The position numbers and the translations under genes were made by a program. This document shows positions 33,211-44,418 of a stretch of 64,000 nucleotides of DNA, piece by piece. A model generated the notes under the pieces. The model worked only from the letters and a program-made list of their open reading frames with translations, was not told the DNA's origin and searched no databases. The stretch spans positions 2,542,001 through 2,606,000 of the forward strand of contig BJKQ01000002.1 in assembly GCA_006538405.1 (NCBI GenBank), read 5' to 3'. How positions within the stretch are numbered: the first letter of the stretch is position 1; every line of letters starts with the position of its first letter. The DNA is from Hansfordia pulvinata. Taxonomy: Eukaryota; Ascomycota; Sordariomycetes; Xylariales.

Positions 33211-36200
33211 TCTCTGGGTCACGTCGGCCGCCGGACCCTATCCCTGTTGCGACCGCAAAGGCACAACGCGCGAACAAGCTGCCTGATTGGGGGTTTTGCC
33301 AGGGGGTGGGCAAGGGGAAGACGACGATACCGGGTCCACTCCCGGGATACTCGTGGGTATCTGTGGCGATAGTACTCATAGTAGTAGCAGTGGTATAGGG
33401 AGAGAGCAAGAAGACAAAAGCAGAATACGAGGAGAAAACGCGGAGAGGGTAGAGGAAAACGAGTTTACGACAGCAAATTCTGCAGCCCGACCCGTAGGGA
33501 AAAGACAGGCGTGTCAAAGGAACCTGATCTCCAGTCCTTCCCTGCCCTGCGGAAGGGGTCGGCGAGATGATACTCGTATAGAGGCTCGACCAATCTCTTC
33601 ACCCCCGGGCGGTCGGCTCGTTGCCAGGCTCATTTTCCCCGAAGAAAGAGGGAAAAAAAAAAGGGTCTGCTATTAAGTTCATTCATCATCCGTTGTTCCC
33701 AATCTTCTCTGTCTTCCATCCCCACAAAGACGCTCTCGGAGTGTCGAATGTCAGATTTCACCCGTGATGAGCCCGTGCAGGGGTTCAGGACGAAAATTTT
33801 CCTCGGGCAGGGGGGTCCGGGGGGGATGGCTTCGAAGAGGCATCGTCCCGTCCACGCGAGGTACGACTTGGCCATCTCGCGGGATTCTGCCTTGACTTGA
33901 GGCCCTGGCTGGACAGATGGAATTAAGCTGACTGACGATGAACGGGGTTCCTGCTTGCCAATGCTCTTGTCCTCATCTTCAATGATTACTCGTAGCAAAT
34001 ACCCGGGGGGTTTCATTTCTCAGGTGAGTCCGCCCCCCGCACCCCCATCTCGCATACTCTCTCAACGGTGAGGGGCCGGCATTCCCGCCCCTGCTTCGCA
34101 CGCCGCCGAGATCGTAGCCAGTACGGGTACTCCGTATAGGGAATGGGAGGGGGGCTCAGAGACTGCCCATGTTCGTGAAACGCAAGAGATGCTAGCCTTG
34201 CGGACAGGAGAGTGCTCTTGCTATCTTTCATCATCATGGTCAGCACCCCCTCAAATGTCTTGCCAGGATGTCAATAGTCTTCTTCGGGTGCCGAGCACCC
34301 CTCTCTTACCATCCCCAAGTCACGTCAAGAGGATGCGATACCCTGGCGGGTAGAAGGCGAGACGTGGGATGGGGGCGAGTCCCGGTCCAGCCCAGTCACC
34401 CATGTCCTTTCTTCGTAGTCCCGGGGGCACGGGGCATGCGAACCCATTGCGCGCACGCGAGGCAAAGAAAGCTTGGCGACCTCTGCGCGTAGGGTGGCGA
34501 CGGCAACGGGGATGGGGTGGGAGATGCGATTAGGCCGCCGTCCATGCCTCTCTCTCTCTTCTCCATCTTCTCGCCAATACCGTTACAGTTACCGCTACCC
34601 TCCCCCTTTCACGCGCGCGCGTCGGACCCCGACCGGGAGAGCCAGAGGCTGGGGATCTGAGGTAACAAAAACCCGGGTTGACCCCCTCCCTGGGAAACAG
34701 GGGTGGGGGAGGGGAGTAGTGGGCTCCCAGTCAACCCTGGGCGAACATGAGTGAACCCGCAGTCAGGTCCCAACCTGCCCGGTTCGGGAGAGCGGCGCGC
34801 GGGCGGGACCCAGATATGTTCGGACGAAAAGGCCGGTCTGCTACGCGTAGGTCCTCGGTCGCACCAGTGCCGGAAGGCCAAGTCTTCTCGCGAAACCCCC
34901 GCCCAGATGTTCATGCCACTGGCAGAGATAGATGGAGGGGGAGGGCGGTGGCACCCCTCATGCCTTATGCCTATATGGATGTACCGACTTACCCCGTGTT
35001 TGTTGAGCCCGGTTCCCCAGGTTACTCACGAGGCAAGACAAGATAAGGCTGGTCGGGAAGCTTCTGTGCCGTCCGATTGGGGCCGTTGCCGGACCCCTTC
35101 AGAACTTCTCGACAGCCCAACTGCTGCCTCTGGCTGTCAAGCATGGGAGGTTCAGCACTGTGTGCACTTGGCACGGCTGGTCATCCACTCGGACCAGCTG
35201 ATCTGCTCGTTCGAATGAGCATCCCGCTGTCGGCCCCTGCGAGAATACTGGAGAAGCCATGCGGCTGATAACAAACAACCCTAACCAGCAAGGGCATGAG
35301 GACAATGTCTGTATGGAGCAAAGAGCGTGCGCAATCAGGGGAAACAGCTTCAGAGTAGACGGGGCCAGCACCACTGTCAACGCGTGCATCGGCGGGCTTC
35401 CGAGAGAGCCGAGGTTGCGCACAGCTGTATCTGTCTGTGCGTAGGCCGGCACCCGTGCTGCGCACCTTGAAACCCCCATCAAATTCGCGGGATCGACTGG
35501 CATGATGCACGATGCTGTCATGTGCGGCGCACTTCTTGAACTCGAAGCCACCTTGGCATGTATCGACAGAGTGAATGACCTGGAGAGCCTGTCAGCCAGC
35601 CGATCTGAGTGGTGAGTTCGCTTGCCCCAAAGAGCCACGAAGAGAAGCGCAGCTCGGCCTAAGGAGAAGAGTTTTGGTAGAATATCGTGTTGGACGCGTA
35701 CCATGGTCGCACGACTTGGTCACAACTGATATGTTCTTCAAGGAGAACTGTGCAAATCAAACACGCCGCCTACCCAGGCTCCCTGTCGATAAGCACGTGA
35801 ACTATTGTTGCGGCCAGCGCCCCTGGATCCCCGACTGCGGACCACTCCACCGCCATCTAGAAAAGGCATGGGATCACTCCTCGCACGAATACTCGTGTTC
35901 ATCAACCGACATGGCCGCACAACGAATCCCCCACAGCCCGTGTGCAAGCCGTGCGGGCAGAAAAGCGATGCAGGGCACTCCCTCCCTGCGGGCCCAGTTA
36001 ATCTAGTTGAAAGCCGCCGCTGCGGCGGTGAGTACCGTCCGACGCCGACGTCTTCCTGACGTCTGGGACCGAAGACTGAACAGACTGATGACCCGCCGGG
36101 AATTTAAAGGCCCATGCCGCTCATGATGAGGCCCAATGAAAATACCCGAGCCCAGCCCACCGCCGTGGGGTCGAAGTCAGGTCAAAGCGTTGCCGCGCCC

Positions 36201-36944
36201 CACTGGCAAGCGCCGCCCGGATGGGGCTTTTTACCTGACAAGCGCCTGGCGGAGAAAAGGTCAGCACAGCCGTTGATTTTGATTTTGGAACCGGCCTCGG
36301 TCTGCCGCCACAGCTGGGTAGGCTGTCCTCAAGCCAAGTTATCAGGGGCTTGTTGAATGACTTGCACCAATAACCGGGTCATCACAGCAGATGGCCAGCG
36401 GGGAACACTCTGAGAACGCCTCCCCGCCCCATGCGCTGCTACGAGCTGACATCAATAGCGCAAGCAGGGATGGCTACCGATGCATGTTTGATATCTGCAT
36501 TGGTCGTGCAGGTACTCTGCCTAGACTCTTCAGTGGGAACGAACCGCTGCTTACCTACGAGTACCTTGTCGTGGAAGACAGCGCAGAAATATGCTGTCTC
36601 GGAAGGGGCCAGTGAAAAGCCACTTTTGCGGCCGTACTCGTGGACCAGACGCAGCTAGCTAGCTGCTTTAGATAAGAACGGCCGTGCGCGCGAGAGCCAT
36701 CTCGCCCGGAGGCGCAGGGGTCCAATGGAAAGGAGTGATGTCTTACGGGACGCTACCGCTGCGTCGCAGCAAAGTTGCTTTTCGATGCGCTCGGGCACTT
36801 TGATCTCGTGGTATTCGTGTTACGGAGAGGGGAGACGGAGCGCCACTGTGGAAGGAGACGTATCGGAAAGTTTCACAGCCAGCCGCCAGCCGAGTACTCG
36901 CAGTACTTGTATGCGTGCAAGTTCTGTCGGGCTTGCGTGAGGCA

Positions 36945-36958
36945 TACTCGTACGAGTA
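36945..36958. repeat. 14-nt perfect palindrome of two head-to-head TACTCGTA motifs
   Basis: TACTCGTA and TACGAGTA overlap by two bases here, forming the perfect palindrome TACTCGTACGAGTA. Confidence 0.85.
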
Positions 36959-39900
36959 CTCGGGACGAAACCCAAAGTGGGTATCCGTCACTGACCTGGC
37001 ACGCGAGGTTGACTGTGCGAACTAGTTAGCTGAACTTCTCTACTCCTGACTTGGTCTGGTGGGCGTACCAACTACTCGTACGTACTATGGGGTGAGACGA
37101 CTTGGATACTCGTACTGCTTCCACGTGGGGTTCAGGGACGCCTAACGTCGGCGGATGGGTCTGCGATAGATGTCTCGGATCTGGCCATGTCGAGGCGTCG
37201 GGGTTGTCAAGGCGCACGCGCACTCACGGCGCTGACTCGTGTTCAATGGGTGCGGGACTTCGGCGGGCGATAGAGCCCGCTCACGTTCATCCTTGTCCAA
37301 GCTTCGGCGCTTCTTCAGACGCATCATGGATTTCCCACCCAATCTGATCAATACGAGAAGAGGTTGGTCGCCGGCTGCGAACCTCGCCGAGGCCCTCCAG
37401 GCTGCATTGGATGATGTCGGATCTTCCCGCACGCTCAGACGGCCTTCCCTTGTTCGACTAGGCACATATGTGTTGCCTCCTTTCGGTGCTGTCCTGCAAC
37501 CAAGTCGCGCTAAATGACGGCCCATTAGGTACGAGAGTACTCGTTGTCGTTGTACTTGTGCGCCTGTTCGGAGCAGATGCCTGCCCATCACCCCGTGTCG
37601 GTCTGGCGAGGACGATTCGAGCAGTGGAACAGTTGCCGCTCGTGAAATAACCGAGGCGCACACGCGCTTCGAGAACCCTTCGTGTGGGGTAGGCGCAGTG
37701 GGTGTCTCAATTTCCACTCGTGGTGGCCAGCCACTCCGGATTACCCCTCGTGCCCCTGTCTCGGATGCTGTCTTCAGCAGCTTGGGCAAAGGCAAGATGG
37801 TGTGCCACTGAAACCGATTGGCAGTACAACCCCCACCGGAGCGAATGCCGGTTGGGAGTGTCATGTGGGTGAGCATATGGGCGGGTGCCGCAGCGCCTCA
37901 TCATGATATCCAAGTCGAATTTGGTGGCGTGGCGGTGGGGTTGGCCAGCGCGCGGTACGCGTGGCCTGTTGCAGCCGGCGCGGCGCAGCCGCATGAGCTT
38001 TGACCTCAGTGATCTGCAAAGGCTGAGCAGTCCCAGGCAATGGGAACCGGTTGGCGCTGAGGGCCATCAATGCTCTGTTCGTGCGAGGCCGCGTGCAGTT
38101 GTCGTTTCTCATGGTTGTGCCCCTCAATGTTGAAGGAGAAAAGGGTCCCTTTGCGAGGCGTCTTTGTCGGAGCCGACTTCTCATGATGCTTCCGCCTGCC
38201 ATTGGCGGTCCTTTCCGTCAAGACCGAGAGGCAAGACTGGCTCGGGCGACGGGAAGAGGGAAGTATCCTGGACGACAGACGCGTCTGGGGTAGCTTTCGC
38301 ACATGCGCAGCTGCAGGTAGGGTCGCTGTCTCCGGTCGCAAGAGGCCTGAGCGTCGGAATCGGATGACGGGTAAAGCTGGACTTCTCGATGCTGATTGGA
38401 GTCCGGAAGAGCGTCTAGATCTGGCAAATTGTCAAAGCGCGGGCGCCCCTCACCAACGTGGCTTGGCGTGGACGCTGCTAGAAGGGCTGAGGGCGAGTCG
38501 GGTCAGAGACGGCAGCTGCACGCGAATGATCAGAGACGACTTGAGGGGTGGTGTCGAGGTACGGATAGAGGTGGCGAGGTAGCGATGAAGGTTCTCGTAG
38601 GCTGCGAGGAGGTGACCACGTGAGGTTCTCTCCAGCTTGATCCAGGTGGCTACCTACCTAGGTACCTACTTGATGTGCGCGCATGGTGCTACTACTCATG
38701 TACCTCTCCAGGTACCGTTCTCCCCAAAGGCCGCCCGGGCGAGGTAGGTTCGGAGTACGGATACCTACCTTGAGTGACGCAGACGCAGCATTTGGGTGGC
38801 CCTTTCCATTCGCCTACGAAAACCATTCAGCGTCGAGCCATCGTTACGACGCTCTTCAATTCCCTGCCGACACCACGGGGTGTCTCGAATGTACCTGATC
38901 GTCGCATGTTTCGTCCATGGGCCATGTACCATCTACCATAATCCATGAAAGTCGCCTCTGGGCTTCCAGGTGGCCAGACGAGGTCTTCCGAGGTCAGAGC
39001 GCAGCGCTGGACTCTCGCCGGCGTGCTTCTTAACCCAGACATGCCCTGGTGTCGATCGGCTTCAGCCCAGCCCAGCCCAGCCCAGCCAACTTCCACTCGT
39101 ATCAAGCCACCAACCATTGCCACCACCCAGCCGAGCCTTCCAGTCCGGGCTAATCGCAACCTGAGTGCGAGCACCCGTGCGCTGTGGTCTCCGCCGACAG
39201 GAGGGCACGGGCATGGACCTCAGTGGGAGGTGGCAGAGTGATGTACGCGTAGGCGGAACCTCAGCCGCCCAGTGCTGGTACTCGTACCTGCCCGTACCTA
39301 CCTATCCATCTCAGGCTGTCAAAGCCGTCGCGAATACCTACCTTAGGTACCTTACTTATCTGGTTATCAACATGTAGCCCTAAGGAGGTACATTCCATTG
39401 GGGATGTCGTACGGCAGAAGCGTTGGATTCCACCTTCTCCTAGGAAGTTGCAGGTGCCGGGCGCCCGTAAGGCGGCGGGGTGAAACATGAGCAGGAAGGA
39501 ATGCGGCGTCTGTCATGCGGTACTTGAAGAGGCATCTGGTCTGATGAGATCTGAGGTCCCACCAAAAGGCACGGACAGACTGGAGTGCCTGCCAATCGCG
39601 CCAGAACATTGGTGGGCGTTGGGCAGTACGAGTACATGCATGACTGCCGGTCCATTGGATGGATGGCAGTGACGAGACGGGAACCTCGGGACCAGACAGC
39701 GCCGAGTCCATGTGCACCCAAGACTCGCGACCCAGGTACGGCGCAAGTGGTGGTCTGCATGTCCCAGGCAGCGCACCCCTCTGCCACGTGCAGGCCCCCA
39801 TTCCTGCCGTGTCTGGATTTCCTGGTTGACGCCATCTGGGCTCGGTCACATGGAAGCCGGCTTGCTAGACCAGAACCGGCCGAGGCGATGGATCAGGAAT

Positions 39901-40915
39901 CACACGTTGGCCATCCTTCTACCACCACTCTCTTGATCCATCCCGACGCCAGCACCACCATCAGCGCAAGCGACAGGGCGAGGGCGGCTCCCAGGACCAC
40001 TGCAGACCCTGACGTTCGGCTCCTGGCGGCAGCATGCGTTAATTATAGATGGACTTCAGCCGGTGTCAGTGGGCGCGCCTCATTTACGCAATCATCCTAT
40101 CGCGCAGCCGCGGGATGCTTGTACGTCATGGCCTGGCATTCAGCATGGCCAGGACCACGGCGCGGCCTACCCTGAGTCGACAACACCTCGCCACCTGGGG
40201 CTTCCATTGCTCGGCCGCGAAGGGTGTTCGTCACCGCACCGCAGCACACATGGAGTACGGGACCAGGACACGAGAGAGTGTGTGTGCTCTGGCCACCACC
40301 TACCGGGGCTAACGAAGTCTTTACGAATCCGGGATAGAGGGTCACTACCCGGCTGGAGAAAGAATGGCGTGTACGGGGGACATGGCCAGAGAGAGGGGCA
40401 CAGGGGCAGCCACCAGCCTAATCCATCTGATCAGGGAGAGTGCAATACTCGTGGAGTCACCGGCCCAATGAACGCGTGGTCCCCATCCGTGGGTCTATTG
40501 AGCAAGGCCTGTAGCGACCCCTCGTTCCCAGCTACCACACGCAAGGTTCTTCGGACACCTGCATGCCAATGTACTCGTACGCACATCACACCCAAGGATG
40601 CAGCTTATCGTTCCCTCAGGAGATATCCGGCTGTCACTTGGAACGACCTGAGGCAGGCTTGCTGGGCTCACACCAGACGGGTGCATCAAGCAAGGCACGT
40701 TGGTCGGCGGGTGGTCGCGAAAGCTGAGCGCAGGCTGTATTCCTGCTCCTAATCAGTGGAGTGGTACAAGTGGCTGGTAGGTTCGTCTCGCCATGCGTTT
40801 CTGACCCATCGACAAAGGCTCATACTTGCTTTTCGCTATCCGCCGGGGCTCCGTTGCTGACGTGAATGGAGAGCCAAGCAGGCCGCCAGGAGCGCATAGT
40901 AATACCAGACGTGCG

Positions 40916-40937
40916 CGTACGAGTACGTACTCGTACG
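40916..40937. repeat. 22-nt perfect palindrome of the TACGAGTA motif
   Basis: TACGAGTA (40918-40925) and TACTCGTA (40928-40935) sit as inverted copies two bases apart, flanked by CG on each side. The 22 bases are fully self-complementary. Confidence 0.88.
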
Positions 40938-42116
40938 GGAAACGCATACTCGTCCCTACCTGCGGGCACGCACGCACCTGATGAACCCCTTTACGTACTG
41001 TTGCAAATTGCCATTCCTCCTCAACGGGCCCCGTTGCCATGCGCAGACCGTTGGCTTAGCTGCGGACAGGGATATCCCAGCCTTGTGGAATCATCGCGCA
41101 GCAGTTTGCGCGTAGCCCAGATTTCCAAGAAGTATACAAAGTCAGGGGTCAAGCGAGCAGGCCTGCTCCGTGATACCTGATTCAATAGGCGTCCGTCCAC
41201 GAGAGCCCACGAGTGCATTGTGGATTCGAACACGGCAGGCAGCTTGACCAGCCCAATTCCCGGAGCTGGACCGACATCATGTTCGTAGCTGCGGCGCAGC
41301 GGACGCTGCGATAGCACTCACGCGACTCCGATGAATCTGCCCAGGCTGGCATGAGGCTAGGCGAGGCTTGGTGATTTACGGAGGATAAGTACGAGTAGAA
41401 GTACTCGTACGCAGCCAGGCCATCACATCACCCATGCAGTTCTCTGCTCCGTCCGGGCACCAGGGGACCGTAGGGACCTGTTGGACTCGTAGCATTTTGC
41501 GCCGGCGGCCCCCTCCCCGCCCGCTTCTGCAGGATTGGGGATGGGCCATCATGCCGGCCCTAATGGTACGGCGCAATAATCGGGGCCCATGGTAGCGGCA
41601 CAGTGAGCAACTGGGTACGAGTACATGTATGTAGGACGGCGCAGCGCTCGTGCCTCACTGGAATCCAAGCACCGAGCGCGCCGAGGCATTGGAGCGCGTG
41701 GCCATGTGCGTGTACGAGTACTAATAAGTTAGTTAGCAGACAAGTCTGGAAGCGACAGGGACCCGAGCACGTAGGTACGGATGCTCCTAGCTCCGGAGAC
41801 CTCGTGGCCCTGGAGGAGTGCCAACAAACCATCTACGGAGTAGCCGCTGGTATGCTCGCAGGCCGGCATGCTTTTGAGAGGGCGAGCGAGGGATAAAGGA
41901 TGCCCGCGCGAGAACGAAGGCCACTGCGGACAGAGAGCCCTGCTCCTACGAGCACCCAATGTACCGTATGTGAGGCAGGTAGAGATATGTAGGCGGGCGT
42001 ACTCGTATGATGTCAGGGAGGGTGGCTTTGAGCTTTTGCCCGTGTGCCTCTCTGCCAGGTGCCCATTATGGGATTTGCTCAGATGTAACTTCAACTTCAT
42101 CACTCTGCTGCCGTTG

Positions 42117-42134
42117 CCCCCCCCCCCCCCCCCC
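42117..42134. repeat. Poly-C tract (18 nt)
   Basis: Uninterrupted C run. Confidence 0.9.
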
Positions 42135-42520
42135 TTCTTCCTCCTCTACCTCGAGGGGGCGACAGGGACGCGCGACGGGCCAGCAGCGGTATTCGACCTT
42201 TGGTCCGAACCGGGACCTCCACCGGCTGCCGCTAACACGCGCAGGTGGAGCACGGGGCACGGAGCGTGGCAGCGAGCCTAATGAGTTAGCCGCGGAGATC
42301 CTCCCAGGCCCCTTGCCTACCGCTCATGCATGTACTCCAACCTGCTCGAATACCAGGATGGATGCTGAAAGGTACCAGAGAGACTGTTGGGTCGGGTCGC
42401 CCTTCTACCGCAGATGTAGGCACGGAGTATCTAGGTACTTGGCTGCGCCATCCAAGAAGGGTGCGGCAGGCGGGCCACGAGGACTCGCACGGATGGACGC
42501 ACCTACGAGTACACACTCTC

Positions 42521-42540
42521 TCACTCACTCACTCACTCAC
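42521..42540. repeat. (TCAC)5 microsatellite
   Basis: Five tandem TCAC units. Confidence 0.9.
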
Positions 42541-44418
42541 GCACACGCAAGGACGGACCCTCCGACGACCTCTACATTGTTGGCAGGAAAAAGTCCGAGA
42601 ACTGCCAGATCCGATTGCAGTCGAGTACCTACCTGTAGGTACTTAGCTAGGTACGAGAGGCACAACCCCCCAGCCAGAAACATCGGTGCTTCTTTCGTGC
42701 CAGGGTCCCGGGTCGGGAACGCAGTTGGCAAGTAGCATGCAGGGCGCACAACGCACATACAGGCACACACTGTCACGTCCGGGTTTTGCTGCTGGCCTCC
42801 CCTGGCCCTCCCCTGCACCGGTGCATGCCCGCTTCTACGGAGGAGGATAGAGCAACGTCTACTCGTGTCAGACGGTGGCAGAATCACGATCAACCGTGCT
42901 TCGTTTGCCTCCGCGCGCAAGAGGCAAGTGAGTACTATCCGTAAGGTAGGTACTCGAGGTCTGGGTGTAGGTACAGGTAGGCCAGATACCTCTTTGGGCG
43001 ACAGCAAGCTGCCAGGGTTCTCTCGAGTGCCCTTCTCACACACAACCTTACATGTCCTGTACTTTGGCACCTACTTGAAATACCCCGAGAGGTAGGTAGG
43101 CAACTTGGAATGGGAGACTAGGTAGGTATTGAGATATCCTTGATACTTACAACAATGATAATGCAGTGGCTCATGTAGACGGGATGGGCTCGTAGGCTGC
43201 TGGAGTGCCCGTAGTAAGACATTCACGAGTGGTTCATCGCCCCCATCTCGCCATCAGGTACTAGAGCCCTTGGGGTAGTAGGCCAAGGTACCGCCAGACG
43301 CGCTCGTCGTACTGGGCTCGCTGGAAGTACATCCGCGACTGTAGAGAGGACTTCTATGCGGTCCCATCCGCGGATCCATCTCGCACCCCGCTCGCGTACA
43401 TGTCCTCCGGCCGGTACATGGATGGGCGAGCTGGGCACTGGGTCTCGTACCTGTATCTATCCCAGACTCAGGGCGCGCTCCTGAGTCCCGGTTTTCCCGC
43501 CATCTTCTGATCCTTCTCTCAAATACTAACCGTGTCCCCTGGACCGCGCTCCCGTCCAGGCCTGGCTGTTATATCCCCTTCTCATCAGACCGTGCCCAGC
43601 AGAAGCGGCACAAGCAGAGGGCTCGTCTTCTCTCTCCTCGCTTTGCCTGCGCGGCGCATTCAGCCAGCCCTTTTCTCGCCTGCAACAACAACATCTCCCC
43701 TCCCCACCAACTCTGTCTGCCTCGGCCGCGCCACCACCGCAACCAACCATTACTGTTCCCAGCCGAACCCGACGGCGGCTCGTTAGTCTGCACCGCCGCC
43801 ACCTGAATTCCGGAGAAACCGATTAAGAACCGTTGGGTCTAACGGGCTGAGGAGCGGGAGGCGCAACAGGGGAAGAGGAAAAGAAAAGAGGGCGGAAAAA
43901 GGAAAACCGAAAGAGCGAGGGTCCCTCGGCTCGCCGTCAACCGCCACCAACAACCCCAGTCAGCCCAGCAGCAGCGGCACACCAAGACATTTCGCATTCG
44001 CGACCGCCTGGCTGTCAGCCTGCGCAATTGTCCCCAGCTTGCGCGACGATCGCCCGCGAACCCGCCTATCAGTATCTGCTCGACGAGCGAGTACACTGGG
44101 GCACGGCTTGCCACTCGGAGGCTTGTCTCTGTAACCCTTGGCTTTGGGGGTGGCGGAACCTAACGTCAGATTCTGTGGTTCTATCCTTCGACGGTTTCCG
44201 TGTCTTGGCTCCAGGCTACGATCCAGCCACACATGTTCTCGCCTGATACAAGGCCGACCTGCCACTCTTCCCAACTTGCTCACTTATTGAAGGGCGCCCT
44301 CAATTCGGCACAAACTCACGATATCGACCCGTAACAAGCCGACGGGCCTTCGAGCCGCCAATTTGATTTCAACCCTAACATTTATTCTTCTACGCTCGCG
44401 ACAGCGCGCAGATCGCTC

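Larger units (their letters stand above)
30931..44418. other. 13.5 kb gene desert
   Basis: I find no supported gene, RNA gene or transposon. Dozens of overlapping open frames of 60-240 codons occur on both strands but look random. The region holds the densest set of TACTCGTA/TACGAGTA motifs (about twenty, especially 36.5-42.5 kb), C23, C18, GA and ACTC repeats, long perfect palindromes, and C/G-rich blocks at 34.4-35.0 kb. The last 900 bp are the C/T-rich promoter and leader of the scaffold gene. Confidence 0.5.

Noticed and set aside
41215..41240. tRNA B-box-like word (GGATTCGAACAC)
   Set aside because: No cloverleaf, acceptor stem or A-box at the right distance could be found on either strand.
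35099..43786. Numerous 100-240 codon frames in the gene desert
   Set aside because: They overlap on both strands, lack codon bias or domain motifs, and several are carried by microsatellites or poly-C.
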